A stretch of DNA of 64,000 nucleotides from Phocaeicola paurosaccharolyticus JCM 15092 (GCF_000613805.1 NZ_BAJR01000017.1:1-64000); one strand, 5' to 3'; positions 45,759 through 57,085 are shown, counted from the stretch's first letter. Translations and numbers: made by a program. The notes: a model not told the origin generated them from the letters alone.

Positions 45759-47560
45759 TTAGAATGATAATCCATCTTTCCATCCAGGATTTTGAGTTAA
45801 ATTATGGTTCAATGAGCGTTCATCTGTAGGTATAGGATATAGATAATCGCGTTCTTCAGAGAAAGGAGTACGGTTTATATTCTTATGATAATACAAATAG
45901 CCCTTATTTCCATCAGAGAGTATTACATCTTTTCCTATTTTGTAAACAAGAACTCCTGCATCGGCAGTTGGTTTTGCCTCTCCTTCTGCATAGAGAATGA
46001 CATCAGCTTTACCATCACCTGAGAGGTCGTACCCTCCTGCTCCGGGGAAATACATGCCGACTATAGATTGGTCGATACAACTCCCGGCTTTCCAACGAAC
46101 TAAATCATCGAAGCGGAATCCCTCTTGCATAAGCTCTATTGTTCTCTCACGGCGAATTTCAAGGATAACTCCCTTATTCGAACCATTTACATTTGGATAA
46201 CCTGTCTCACCAGCAGAGAGATATCTGTCAGGTGCTGAATTTGCCGCATTCATATCAAGATTTGGCATACCTACACGTTTACGCAATAGATTGATAGATT
46301 TATCAAGGTCTGTTTGTGACAGTGTTCCTAGTTCGGCTTTTGCTCGGCATAATTTAATAGTATCTCGGCGTAACGGTATACAGGAAGGTCATTTGTAGAA
46401 CGATCGTTTCGGTCTACATTACCTCCAGATGCGGTAGGCTCTTGAACAAACTTTATTGGCTGATAACCTGTGACACTCAATGATAAATCGGGAGCTAAAA
46501 CCTTGGTAGTCTGAAGTCTCTTATAACCCGGGGTGCGGATACTCTGTGCCAGACGTGGGTCACGGTTCTTTGTCTCATCAATAAACTGCATCTCTTGCCA
46601 TCCTGACTGATTGGTAAAGGCTGTTCCATCCTTCATGAGATAGGTGTTTACCATCTTACGTGTCAATCCCGGCTTGCCTTGTGTAGGTACAAGGGTGTGT
46701 CCGGCTGCATTATGAAGAATTGACATACCATAGTCAAATTTTATAGCGAGGATATATTCATCAGGATCGGCATCCTCTTTTGCAAATAAATTTACATAGT
46801 CCTCATTAGGCTTTCCTGTACTATAGAGTTTATACTTGCTACTGGCCATCAACTTTTCGGAAGCATCGACAGATTGTTGAAGGTAGTAATTGTAATCATG
46901 ACCTGCTAAAGTGATTTTATGGTACTTTCTATATGTGCCTTCGTAAAGGCAGAACTGAGATTTAAGTGCCAAGGCAGCATATTTATTAACTCGGAAAGGA
47001 CTGCTTTTTTCTTCATCCTTACTCGGTAGGTTTTCGATGGCAAAATCTACATCCTCAATCATATGAGTCATAATAAGTTCTCGTGAGTCGCGTGCTTTAT
47101 ATAGTGTTTCATCGGTTGAGGCCAACTCTGTGTCGTACCAAGGTACATCACCAAAGCGTTTCACCTTTTCAAAATAGAAGAAAGCACGGAAGAATCGTGT
47201 TACAGCCTTATATTTAAGGACAACATCCTTATCAGGACATTGGTCTGCATAGGTAAGTAGAGTATTCATCTTACGAAGATCGGTCCACGACCATCCTCCA
47301 CCCGAAGCAGGTACATCACGATTGGTTCCGCCAAGCATTTCAACTGACAAGTTCTGTTGTACATAGACATCACTCTGCATATCGAATGGTGACTTATCGA
47401 GCAAATTATTATAAAAAGAGTTGCTGAAAAGTTGAAGATCTGTTTCTGTCTTGAAATAATCGGTCTGCGAAATCTGACTCTGAGGTTGAAGGTCCAATAG
47501 AGAATCGCAGGATGAGAGTCCCATGCACAATGTCATGGCTGCTAAAATATATCGTTTCAT
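45759..47560 (-). pseudogene. SusD-like nutrient-binding lipoprotein, frameshifted
   Basis: Lipobox LSSC at residue about 18, the SusD N-terminal region (LDLQPQSQISQTDYFKTETD) and TPR-like helices (FFRAFFYFEKVKRFGDVPW), then the C-terminal RagB/SusD part (EIRRERTIELMQEGFRFDDL) ending NPGWKDGLSF. The break at 46341-46344 is a missing G (EILLNYAE then AKAELG). About 600 aa. Paired with SusC 19 bp upstream. Confidence 0.88.
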
Positions 47561-47579
47561 ATCTTATCTAAATGATTAA

Positions 47580-50500
47580 TTAAAATGTTATATCTATACC
47601 AAACATATATGACTTCTGCCAAGGATAGAATGAATTGCTATATACATCACTTCTATTTATAGAGCCTTCAGGGTCTATGTATTTAGAGTGTTTCTTTATA
47701 GGCGACCAATAACATAGGTTCTCACCGGTAAATGAAAGACGAACAGCCTCAATTCCTGCTCTCTTTGTAAGACTCTGTGGAAGTGTATAACCTATTGTGA
47801 GGTTCTTGAAGCGCAGGTAGCGGATATTCTGAATATAACGGTCATTTATGTTCTTCAAATAACCACCTGTTGTGAGGTATGCCATTGCACGTGGGAAATA
47901 TGCGTTTTGATTATCTTCCGACCAGACATTATCCAAAAAATTATCCTGTAGGAAAGTCATATAAGGATATGAGTACGGACCCCAAAATGGCATAGATTGT
48001 CCTGAAGGATACCAATAATGGTTACCTGTTCCCTGGAATAGGGCTGATACATCTACACCACACCAGCGTATGCTTGCATTGATACCGTAAGAGAAACTTG
48101 GCAATGAATTGCCTAACTTCTTTCTATCACCGGGATTATCTACTGTGTTCTGACCTATACCGATATCTCCGCTGCCATCAATATCAAGGAACTTGACATC
48201 TCCTGCTTGCCACCCGCCGGTAAGACCTTTACCCATATAGCTAAGATCTACCTCTTTAGCATATGCCTGTGCCTCTTCGGTACTCTTAAACAGTCCATCT
48301 GTAACAAAACCCCATATTTCTCCAATATGCATTCCTTCATAATAATCTTTTGCAAAGGTTTTGTCTTTGTTATCATATTTAGTGATTACACTACTGTAAT
48401 CGCTCAAATTGAATCCGACGCTATACTCAAATGGTCTGTTTGCTAAAAGAAACTGATCTTTCCATGATGCAGATATCTCATAACCTTTAGTTCGTAAATC
48501 GGCTGTATTCATCTGTGGAACGGATGCACCATATACAGATGGGAGCTGAATACCATCGGTAAGCATATCTTTCGTATTACGTGTATATCCGTCGACTGTT
48601 ACGTTAAGTCGGTTGTCGAGCATGGTAAGATCGAATCCGAAATCCCATTGCTGAGCAGTTTCCCAAGTTAAATCGGATGCTATAGGTGCACCGAGTGATG
48701 AATATTTTGCCAAAGCACTACCCTCGCCAAATGAATATGCACTGAAGTCGCTTATAGAGACAAGACGCATATAGGTGTAGTATGAAGATACATTCTGGTT
48801 GCCAAGGCTGCCATATGAAGCTCTTGCCTTTAGATTGTCTATAATTTTGCGAGCATGTTTGAAGAATGGTTCTTCAGAAATGCGCCATCCTGCAGAAGCT
48901 GAAGGGAAAAATCCCCAGCGGCTATCCTTTGCAAAACGTGATGTTCCATCGTAACGTCCACTGAATTCTACAAGGTATCGTCCCTTATAATCATAGTTTA
49001 GACGTGTGAAAGCACCAGCCAAAGCATATGCATTCTGACCGCCACCAACACCTGTTATAGTCTCTCCTTCAGGATTTTGTCCTACAAGGTCCAGGTCATC
49101 TAGAGTTGTTGATGAGAGATACTCTCCATATGCGGATACATTTTTTCTGTTCAATCTTTCGTAGTTGACGCCTACAACACCCGATACATGGTGTTTGCCT
49201 GCGAATGTATCATCATAATTCAAATAGGCATTTGTTGAGTAGTAATTGCGTGAAAGTACCGCTTCATCAAGTCTGTTAGCACCGGCACCTGTTGCATACG
49301 ATTCCATCTCTGCATCAGGATATTGACGGAAATACATGACATTTGAACGGCTTGTATTACGTTCCTGATACATACGGTATGTAAAGTCGGCAGTAAACTT
49401 GAGCTGTTTGATAGGCTGAATAACCAGACGGGTTGTTGTAGAGAAGTCATTGGAACGTTCTACATTTCTATGTGATCCTTCACCAAGCAGGATATGACGT
49501 CCATTGCCCACTTTATAGTTAAGGTAGGGAGTGCTGTACAACCATGATCCGTCAGGATTCTTCATAGGGAAACATGCCAATGCATGACGTGCACCATAGG
49601 CAAAAGTATTTTCTACACTCTCGTCACCTTGAAATGTATATTGAGAACCATAAAATGAGGTATTGTTTGACATTGTTGCATACTTGTTGATTCGGAAATC
49701 AATTTTAGCACGCATATTGTATTTACGGTAAATATCCGGATGCTCCTTAAGCATTCCTTTCTGATAGTCGTATGCTCCGGAAAGCAGATACTTTATATCC
49801 TTGTTTCCACCATTTATGGATAAGTTGTGTTGCTGTATAGGGTGATTATCATTATACATCATATGCCACCAGTCGTAGTTTCCATAATATACCCACTGAT
49901 TGCGTCCGTTTCTCTGCTCCTCGATAACCCAGGGACGATCAGGATTTTCAGTTTTATCGTTTACACGTGCAAGCAGCTGCTGCATATCCTTGTCGGTATA
50001 GTCGCAATAGAGAGTTCCGTTCTTCTCTTTCCAGAATTTGTTGACTGTATATACTGACCAGTAACCTGTAGTCTCATAATCTGTAGATGTAGTTGGAGCC
50101 TCCCAACCTACTCTTCCGCTGTAACGTACTTTAGCTTTTCCATTTATATCTGATCCTGATTTGGTGGTTACAAGTATCACGCCAAAAGCGGCACGGGCTC
50201 CATATATTGCTGCTGCGGAAGCATCTTTGATGACTGATATAGACTCTATATCATTTGAGTTTATTCGGTTTAAGTCACCTTCTGCACCATCAATAAGGAT
50301 TAATGGCGAAGAACTGTTGATGGAAGTCACACCACGTACATTTATTGACGGTGATTTTCCGGGGACACCTGATGAAGTAGTGATATTAAGTCCGGCAACA
50401 GCACCCTGCAGCATGTTTGTTACCGAATGTGAGATACGGTTCTCTAGAGTCTTGCCACTAACAGTAGATATTGCACCGGTAAGATTTACCTTTTTCTGAG

Positions 50501-50849
50501 TACCATAACCTATGACAACAGCTTCATCGAGCATAACTGCATCTTCCTGCATATACACAGTTATATCTTTCTGACTATTATTCACCTTGATCTTTTGTGG
50601 TAAATAGCCCACGTATGTGAAATTTAAGATTGCATTCTGTGATGGTATCTCAAGACTGAATGTCCCATCAACAGTTGTTATGGTTCCTTTTGAAGTTCCA
50701 TCCATATGAATGGTAACTCCGGCAAGAGGCTCCTGCTGTGTATCAAGTACCTTACCTGACACTGTTCTGTTTTGTGCAGACATTGGGAATATACATCCCA
50801 TTGTAAGAATTAACAGGAGTAAAATAATAGAAGGTTTGATAACTTTCAT
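47580..50849 (-). CDS. SusC-like TonB-linked outer membrane transporter
   Basis: 1089 aa, intact. Signal peptide, CarboxypepD-like domain (GKVLDTQQEPLAGVTIHMDG, residues about 32-110), TonB-box region VVIGYGTQKK, a plug with NVRGVTSIN, SPLILIDGAEGDLNRI and the signature SISVIKDASAAAIYGARAA, and a barrel ending in FGIDITF. It imports an oligomeric nutrient with SusD. No glycoside hydrolase is in the operon; a phosphoesterase and PHP enzyme are. Confidence 0.95.
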   Translation of the reverse strand: MKVIKPSIILLLLILTMGCIFPMSAQNRTVSGKVLDTQQEPLAGVTIHMDGTSKGTITTVDGTFSLEIPSQNAILNFTYVGYLPQKIKVNNSQKDITVYMQEDAVMLDEAVVIGYGTQKKVNLTGAISTVSGKTLENRISHSVTNMLQGAVAGLNITTSSGVPGKSPSINVRGVTSINSSSPLILIDGAEGDLNRINSNDIESISVIKDASAAAIYGARAAFGVILVTTKSGSDINGKAKVRYSGRVGWEAPTTSTDYETTGYWSVYTVNKFWKEKNGTLYCDYTDKDMQQLLARVNDKTENPDRPWVIEEQRNGRNQWVYYGNYDWWHMMYNDNHPIQQHNLSINGGNKDIKYLLSGAYDYQKGMLKEHPDIYRKYNMRAKIDFRINKYATMSNNTSFYGSQYTFQGDESVENTFAYGARHALACFPMKNPDGSWLYSTPYLNYKVGNGRHILLGEGSHRNVERSNDFSTTTRLVIQPIKQLKFTADFTYRMYQERNTSRSNVMYFRQYPDAEMESYATGAGANRLDEAVLSRNYYSTNAYLNYDDTFAGKHHVSGVVGVNYERLNRKNVSAYGEYLSSTTLDDLDLVGQNPEGETITGVGGGQNAYALAGAFTRLNYDYKGRYLVEFSGRYDGTSRFAKDSRWGFFPSASAGWRISEEPFFKHARKIIDNLKARASYGSLGNQNVSSYYTYMRLVSISDFSAYSFGEGSALAKYSSLGAPIASDLTWETAQQWDFGFDLTMLDNRLNVTVDGYTRNTKDMLTDGIQLPSVYGASVPQMNTADLRTKGYEISASWKDQFLLANRPFEYSVGFNLSDYSSVITKYDNKDKTFAKDYYEGMHIGEIWGFVTDGLFKSTEEAQAYAKEVDLSYMGKGLTGGWQAGDVKFLDIDGSGDIGIGQNTVDNPGDRKKLGNSLPSFSYGINASIRWCGVDVSALFQGTGNHYWYPSGQSMPFWGPYSYPYMTFLQDNFLDNVWSEDNQNAYFPRAMAYLTTGGYLKNINDRYIQNIRYLRFKNLTIGYTLPQSLTKRAGIEAVRLSFTGENLCYWSPIKKHSKYIDPEGSINRSDVYSNSFYPWQKSYMFGIDITF

Positions 50850-50903
50850 AATTTAAATTAATAACGTGTTTTTTATCTGTTTTATTTATGTTACTTTCTC
50901 TAT

Positions 50904-52855
50904 CTAAAAGGCCTTTGGACGTTGCATATTCTCACTCCATGAATGACCAAACTCATCCTTTACAGTGATAACTAAATCTGTATCAGCATCTTTTGCCTTT
51001 ACCTTAAAGAAATGAGTAAACTTCTCAGTAATAAAGTTTGGTGTAGAGGTTAGGGTTGATGAGTTGAAGCGTTTCACTGTAAGTGCTTTAATGTGAAGAG
51101 GATCGTATGCCCATACTTTTGAAACATTAAGATTGTTTCCACTTTCATCGGTTACAGTAACACTCCATCTTGGATTCCAATTCCATATATTTATAAGCAC
51201 TTCATTGTCGCTATTTTCTGGGTAAGCATCGACATATTTCATATAGCTGTTCTTTATCGTTGCAGAGACTGTCGTCGGCATATTAGGAACATCGGCCAAT
51301 GAAAAATGAACATTGTTGAGGTCGTAACTGCGAAACTGATAATCGATATCATATCCTGTTGCTTTGTATAAATACTTTATGTTATTATCTGATATATCCC
51401 AAATAGAGTAACCTCCAGGTGTACCATCGGGCTGAGATGAACGCCGGGAGTAAGATATCCAGACCACCACCATGAGCCACATACTGCTGCCGTATTGTGC
51501 TCATAGAAATTCTTACCATTAACGACTGATTCTTCGGGAACTACATTGTAATTAAGATGTGTATGTCCGGTTACAAAATGTACCTGATAACCACTCAAGA
51601 TATCGAACAGTTGTGATGAACCTGCGTTATCGTGGTCTATCTTGAAGCCTCCTGCTTCCAAAGGATAGAAGACCTGAGCATGCATCATCACGACCAGTGG
51701 AGTGGATTTATTTATGTAAGAGAGATCGTCAGAGAGCCACTCCAACTGGTCGGATGTTATTCTTTTTATATAATTGCGTGATTCTGAACCATCATAACTG
51801 CTGCAGTCTATATCGTCCAAAATGACATAGTGTACTTTACCAATATTGAATGAATAATAGGTAGGTGCCAGAATGGTCACAAACGGTGTTGAGGCCGCTG
51901 CATCGGATGTAGCTTTATAGTCGTTGTCATGATTACCCATAGTATGGAATATCTGTAAATCCTTTAGCTGTGAGTTCATTGTACTTAAATATTCGGGTAT
52001 TGCAAAGCTGTTTGAGTACCAAAACTGGTCCCATGTCATATCACCCAATGTAATGGCATACATCTTTTCATTAGGATATAGGCTACGGTAACTGTTTAAA
52101 TCGGTAGTAAATTCTTTAAACTGTTTGCTGTCACTTGTTCTGTTAGCCAAATGCATATCTCCAAGCATGAACACCTTATAATTATCCTGACCGGAGACTA
52201 TGTTTAATGTAAAATCAGCTCTTTCCTGAGTCGCTGCATCAGCATTAAGGAGTTTATAGAACTGAGGTAAAATACCTTTTGATGGTGCTTCGTAATTGCT
52301 TGGTATGGATATGAAGACATATCTTTTTGTCTTCTTGGATTTCAACTGGTAGATTCCGTTTTCATCTGTAGTTGTTGTCTCAACACCATCGGAGACCACT
52401 ACTCCTTTCACTTTACCTTCCGCTGAAGATACTACACCATAAATAGTTGTTCCTTTATCGGGAGTAAAATCAAGTTTATCTACTACATTAAGGTATATTT
52501 TACCTAACTGTTTTTTCCTTGAGTCACGTCGTACATATATATTATAATAACCTGTCTCACACTCTTCAGGGATTTTTATAACACATTCATTGGAAGTTAC
52601 ATCAAGAAGTGTACACAAATAAGAGACGCCGTTAGCGGACTCGAGTAAAAATGAATCGGATGTTTTGTTTATACTTCCTTCACTTATGGTGAAGGCACAT
52701 TCACAACCTTTACTTACATTTACTGAAGAAGGAACAGAAAGTGAAATTTTGATTCCTTCATCAGATGCTACCTGATTTTCGTCAGCACTACATGCCAAAA
52801 GTGGCAGTACAATAATAATTAAAGACCAAAGTAGATACTTATTAATTTTCTTCAT
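50904..52855 (-). pseudogene. calcineurin-like phosphoesterase lipoprotein, frameshifted
   Basis: Lipobox LLAC near residue 22, an N-terminal TIG/CarboxypepD-type part, then the metallophosphatase motifs: MLGDMHL, TLGDMTWDQ, MGNHDND, VVMMHAQV, VTGHTHLNY. The C-terminal domain lies in a second frame. The join is at 51427-51435, where one C is missing (GVHLS then PDGTPGGYSIWDI). About 650 aa. First gene of the SusCD operon. It probably cleaves phosphoesters of the polymer or ligand bound at the surface. Confidence 0.85.
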
Positions 52856-53164
52856 TTCAATTTGTTAAAACTGAGCAGTAGCCGCCCTCTTTTTTCCATT
52901 TCGTTTAACTACTGTTCATAAATTTTTAGCAAAGTTGCATAAAGCTTTTTTCAATGATGGTACAAAAATGTTACGTAAATATTTAGTTTGGTGTTTACTC
53001 AATAATGGCTGTAGAGGCTGCATATAATTACTTTCAATTGCAACAAAATTGTAATCGTATGGTAAAAATAATAAAACATGTATCCTATAAATTTGCTTGG
53101 GAAAAGAGAAAATAATAATCAAGCATTTTTGCGAAATGAGTTAGAACTTAAAAAAAATACAGTT
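52856..53164. other. intergenic region upstream of the SusCD operon
   Basis: AT-rich and without a supported gene on either strand. It should hold the promoter of the phosphoesterase-SusCD operon on the minus strand, but no clean TTTG/TAnnTTTG pair is visible; CAACTTTG near 52927 is only a partial -7 match. No regulator such as an anti-sigma or hybrid two-component gene is adjacent. Confidence 0.4.
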
Positions 53165-53287
53165 ATGAAAATTCAAATGAATAAAGAAAAACAGAGAGAA
53201 TATCTGACATTTAGTTTATTACTGTTCTCAGCTTTACTATATCTTGTATTTTTTGGATATCTACTCTATCTCCGCAATCATATTTAA
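53165..53287 (+). CDS. possible 40-aa single-span membrane peptide
   Basis: The ATG at 53165 gives MKIQMNKEKQREYLTFSLLL followed by a hydrophobic stretch to RNHI. A basic N-terminus and one membrane helix look like a small membrane protein. A longer frame starts at 53078. No homologue is recognised, and it could be chance. Confidence 0.35.
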   Translation: MKIQMNKEKQREYLTFSLLLFSALLYLVFFGYLLYLRNHI

Positions 53288-53303
53288 ATGTAATTAATAA
53301 AAA

Positions 53304-53340
53304 AATCATCCTTGCCTAAAGAGTATCGGCAAGGATGATT
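53304..53340. terminator. bidirectional hairpin terminator
   Basis: A perfect 13-bp stem (53304-53316 with 53328-53340) with an 11-nt loop, between the possible small plus-strand gene and the quinone reductase gene on the minus strand. A T run follows the stem on the minus strand. Confidence 0.75.
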
Positions 53341-53372
53341 CCAAACATTTTCTTATAATGAAAGATAGAGAA

Positions 53373-53927
53373 TTAAACTTTCTCAATAGCTTTTATAACT
53401 TCTTCAGCCTGAAGTCTTGCTTTTGCTTTTATAGCTTCAGGTGTATTTACAACGTTAGGGATGTAAAGATTGCCATAGCTGAAGATTGGCTCTGTAAATT
53501 TCAGTTCACATAGATAGGCAGTACATTCAATATTGTAGAAAAATTCTCTCAATCTGAAATGAACCTTACCTAGAGGTGAGTAATCTTCTTCACTTGCTCC
53601 TGAAGTAGCACTGATTAAAAGTGTCTTGCCTGCAAGCTTATCTCCTCCCGTGCCATATGCAAAACCATAAGTCAAGACTTTATCTATCCACTGTTTTAAT
53701 ATAGATGGCATATTATACCAGTTGATTGGGAACTGGAGAAGTATGATATCAGCATCTACAAGATTTTTCTGTTCTGCCTCTACATCGATATTAAAATCAG
53801 GATATAACTCACTTAAGTTTCTAAGTGAGGCATTGGGATATTTCTGGAGAACTGTCTCAACAGCAGTCTTGTTCGCAATAGAATTCTTTGGGTCCGGATG
53901 TGCGAAAATAATAGTTAGCTTTTTCAT
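53373..53927 (-). CDS. NAD(P)H quinone oxidoreductase, flavodoxin-like fold
   Basis: 184 aa. TIIFAHPDPKNSIANKTA at the start is the FMN/FAD-binding loop of the Flavodoxin_2 family; LLQFPINWYNMPSILKQWID and GFAYGTGGDKLAGKT follow as in KefF/MdaB-type enzymes. It should reduce quinones or other electrophiles with two electrons from NAD(P)H. Monocistronic. Confidence 0.92.
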   Translation of the reverse strand: MKKLTIIFAHPDPKNSIANKTAVETVLQKYPNASLRNLSELYPDFNIDVEAEQKNLVDADIILLQFPINWYNMPSILKQWIDKVLTYGFAYGTGGDKLAGKTLLISATSGASEEDYSPLGKVHFRLREFFYNIECTAYLCELKFTEPIFSYGNLYIPNVVNTPEAIKAKARLQAEEVIKAIEKV

Positions 53928-54086
53928 TTTATTGTTTCTGTTTAAGTTTATAATATTTACTTCTATAATACTAATAACAATATATTATTAATATTGTTTC
54001 TAAACATACTAATCTTTTTTATAATATATGTAGCATATATTGTGAATATATTTTCAATATTTGTCATGTTATTAAGCAACAATGAC

Positions 54087-54094
54087 TATTTTTG
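54087..54094 (+). promoter_or_regulatory. -7 box for the DUF3298 lipoprotein operon
   Basis: TATTTTTG on the plus strand, 24 bp upstream of the start. A TTTG at 54060-54063 is 23 nt upstream, slightly longer than the usual spacing. Confidence 0.45.
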
Positions 54095-54118
54095 TCAAAA
54101 GATAAATAGAGAATAGAG

Positions 54119-54934
54119 ATGAAGGCGAAAAATATTTTAACAGTATGTGCATTGTGCATTCTAGCGTCATGTGCCAATTCGAGTAAGGATAAACAGACAT
54201 TAAATGATAACGATTCTTTATCTGTTGTAAATAGTAGTATCGATGTTAATTCTTTGACAATAGATGAGATCAGTAAGAGTGATTCTCTTGTGCAAGGACA
54301 ATATAAGATGCTGGCAAACTACGTTTTAGATTATCCTGGAAGCGGTAATGAGTATCTGTTGCGCAATTTACGTGAGTGGATAAACGAATCACTTGGGGGA
54401 AATTACGATGGTAATCTGGATAAGCCAGAGAAAATGTTGGATTATTATATAAAGAAGAACATAACTCCTGAGGAGACTGTTCTGGAATGGAATACAGACA
54501 ACTATGTAGAAATAAAAAAAGATTACACGACAGATAAGTTGGTAACTTTTACCAAAACAGTATATGTTTATCTTGGTGGCGCTCATGGAAATACTTTTGT
54601 AGGTGGCAATACCTTCAGAAATAGTGATGGACGCAAATTCGGATGGGACATGTTCCGTACTGATTTTGACTATATAGAGCTATTCAAAAAGGCACTTATG
54701 CAACAATATTTTAAGGTTAAAACAGGGAAAGAGTTGGATGACTTACTGATGCTGCCTACACCGGGTTATCTTCCAAAGCCTGTATCTGATCCATATCTTA
54801 CAAAAGAGGGTGTCGTTTTTGTGTATCAGCAATATGAGATTGCGCCATACGCTGCCGGTTCGCCTAAATTCACATTACCATATAGTGAAGTGAAGAAGTA
54901 TATGACTCATACAGTACTTGAGCTGCTGAAGTAA
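54119..54934 (+). CDS. DUF3298 (RsiV-like) lipoprotein
   Basis: 271 aa with a lipobox LASC at about residue 18. The C-terminal domain (YEIAPYAAGSPKFTLPYSEV) is DUF3298, found in the anti-sigma factor RsiV and in many Bacteroidetes lipoproteins. It is a periplasmic or outer membrane protein of unknown role. The M3 peptidase gene begins 39 bp later. Confidence 0.85.
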   Translation: MKAKNILTVCALCILASCANSSKDKQTLNDNDSLSVVNSSIDVNSLTIDEISKSDSLVQGQYKMLANYVLDYPGSGNEYLLRNLREWINESLGGNYDGNLDKPEKMLDYYIKKNITPEETVLEWNTDNYVEIKKDYTTDKLVTFTKTVYVYLGGAHGNTFVGGNTFRNSDGRKFGWDMFRTDFDYIELFKKALMQQYFKVKTGKELDDLLMLPTPGYLPKPVSDPYLTKEGVVFVYQQYEIAPYAAGSPKFTLPYSEVKKYMTHTVLELLK

Positions 54935-54973
54935 CTTTTATTTGATTATAATTTGACGTAATAATATAAAGTA

Positions 54974-57085
54974 ATGAAACACATTTTTTATGCAGCTATC
55001 ATGGCTGCTGTGATTAGTGGGTGTACATCAAAACAGAAGGGTAATGACATTGATCAGAACCCTTTTTTGACTGATTATAGCACTCCTTTTCAAGTACCTC
55101 CTTTCGAAAGTATTGAGGTAGGAGATTATAAACCGGCTCTTCTTAAGGGTATTGAGGATCAGAATAAAGAGATTGATGCTATTATTAATAATAGTGAGAC
55201 TCCTAATTTTGAAAATACTATCGCTGCACTTGACAGAAGTGGTGCTCTATGCGAGAAAGTACTCTCTGTTGCCTATATGCAATTCGAGATAGATGCTAAT
55301 GATGAGATGGATAATTTGAGCCAGGAGCTCTCTCCTATTGTCTCAAAACATAGTGATGACATCTCTCTTAATCCTAAACTATTTGCTAAGATAAAGCAGG
55401 TTTATGAGAAACGTGACTCGCTAAAGTTGGATAAAGAGCAGAAGAAATTGCTTGAGAATACATACAAGGATTTTGTGAGAGGTGGTGCAAACCTGGATGC
55501 AAAAAGCCAGAAGAGATTACGTGAACTGAACAGCGAAATATCTCTTCTTGAGATTACCTTCGAACAGAATGCCCTCAAGGAGACTAATGCTTTCCAATTG
55601 GTGGTTGATAAGAAGGAGGATCTTTCGGGACTCCCTCAGGCACTAATAAACAGTGCTGCAGAGACTGCTAAGGAGAATGGCAAGGAGGGTAAATGGATCT
55701 TTACATTACATAATCCAAGTGTAATGCCTTTTTTACAGTATGCAGACAACAGAGCACTCAGAGAGAAAATATTCAAAGGTTATATAAACCGTGGAAACAA
55801 TGGTAATGCTAATGATAATAATGAGATAGTACGTAAGCTCGTCACAGCTCGTCTGGAGAAGGCTAAGCTTATGGGATACAAGGACTATGCTTCATTCGAA
55901 CTGGAAGATAGAATGGCTAAGAATGAGCAAAACGTATATAAACTGCTTGACCAGATATGGAAACCTGCTATTGCCAAGGCTAATGAGGAGTTGGCTGACA
56001 TTAACGCTGAGATAAAGAAAGAAGGCGGTAACTTTACTGCTGAAGGATGGGACTGGCGTTATTATGCCGACCGTGCCAAGAAATCGAAGTTTAACCTTGA
56101 TGAGAACGAGATTCGTCCATACCTGCAACTTGAGAATGTGAGAAGCGGACTCTTCTATGTAGCTAATAAGCTATATGGTATCACAATGACTCAACTAAAG
56201 GATATACCTCTTCCTAATCCAGACGCTCAGGCTTTTGAATGTAAGGATAAAAATGGAGAGCATCTTGGCGTAGTCTATTTTGACTATTTCACAAGAGCAA
56301 GTAAACGTGGTGGTGCTTGGTGTGGTACTTATCGTGAACAGAAATATATCGATGGAAAGAAGGTTGCTCCTATCGTATCTATTGTATTCAACTTTAACAA
56401 ACCTGCCGGCAACGAACCTGTTCTGCTCTCTGTAGATGATGCGTTGACTATGTTCCATGAGTTCGGACATGGATTGCACTCACTCTTCAAGGATGTACAT
56501 TACAATGGTGTTGGTGAAGTGCCACGTGATTTTGTGGAGTTGCCATCACAGATAATGGAACACTGGACTTTCGAACCAGAAGTGTTGGCTAAATATGCCA
56601 AACATTATAAGAGTGGTGAGGTAATGCCTGCGAAACTTGTAGATAAGTTGGATAAGAGCGGCAAGTACGGACAGGGATTTGCAACAACTGAATATCTTGC
56701 TGCATCGCTTCTCGATATGGATTATCATGTGCTGAAATCTGTTCCTGCGAAATTTGACGTGATGAAGTTCGAACAAGAGACTCTTGGTAAAAGAGGACTT
56801 CTTTCACAGATTCCTTCACGTTACCGTACAACATACTTCAGTCACACAATGGGTGGAGGATATACTGCCGGCTACTACAGTTATATATGGGCAGAGGTGC
56901 TTGATGCTGATGCTTTTCAGGCATTTAAGGAGACAGGCGATATATTCAACCAGGGCGTAGCAGATAAATTCCGTAAATATATACTTACTCCTGGCGCTAT
57001 AGATGATGCTATGGATATGTATGTGAACTTCCGCGGTAAGAGTCCTGACACAGAGCCATTGCTTAAAAACAGAGGATTGAAATAA
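54974..57085 (+). CDS. M3-family peptidyl-dipeptidase lipoprotein
   Basis: 703 aa. Lipobox SGC at residue about 17, then a helical thimet-peptidase fold with the zinc motif FHEFGHGLHSLF near residue 495. Dcp-type enzymes remove dipeptides from C-termini. As a lipoprotein it should act in the periplasm on peptides that the downstream POT transporter could import. Intact, with a strong terminator. Confidence 0.93.
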   Translation: MKHIFYAAIMAAVISGCTSKQKGNDIDQNPFLTDYSTPFQVPPFESIEVGDYKPALLKGIEDQNKEIDAIINNSETPNFENTIAALDRSGALCEKVLSVAYMQFEIDANDEMDNLSQELSPIVSKHSDDISLNPKLFAKIKQVYEKRDSLKLDKEQKKLLENTYKDFVRGGANLDAKSQKRLRELNSEISLLEITFEQNALKETNAFQLVVDKKEDLSGLPQALINSAAETAKENGKEGKWIFTLHNPSVMPFLQYADNRALREKIFKGYINRGNNGNANDNNEIVRKLVTARLEKAKLMGYKDYASFELEDRMAKNEQNVYKLLDQIWKPAIAKANEELADINAEIKKEGGNFTAEGWDWRYYADRAKKSKFNLDENEIRPYLQLENVRSGLFYVANKLYGITMTQLKDIPLPNPDAQAFECKDKNGEHLGVVYFDYFTRASKRGGAWCGTYREQKYIDGKKVAPIVSIVFNFNKPAGNEPVLLSVDDALTMFHEFGHGLHSLFKDVHYNGVGEVPRDFVELPSQIMEHWTFEPEVLAKYAKHYKSGEVMPAKLVDKLDKSGKYGQGFATTEYLAASLLDMDYHVLKSVPAKFDVMKFEQETLGKRGLLSQIPSRYRTTYFSHTMGGGYTAGYYSYIWAEVLDADAFQAFKETGDIFNQGVADKFRKYILTPGAIDDAMDMYVNFRGKSPDTEPLLKNRGLK

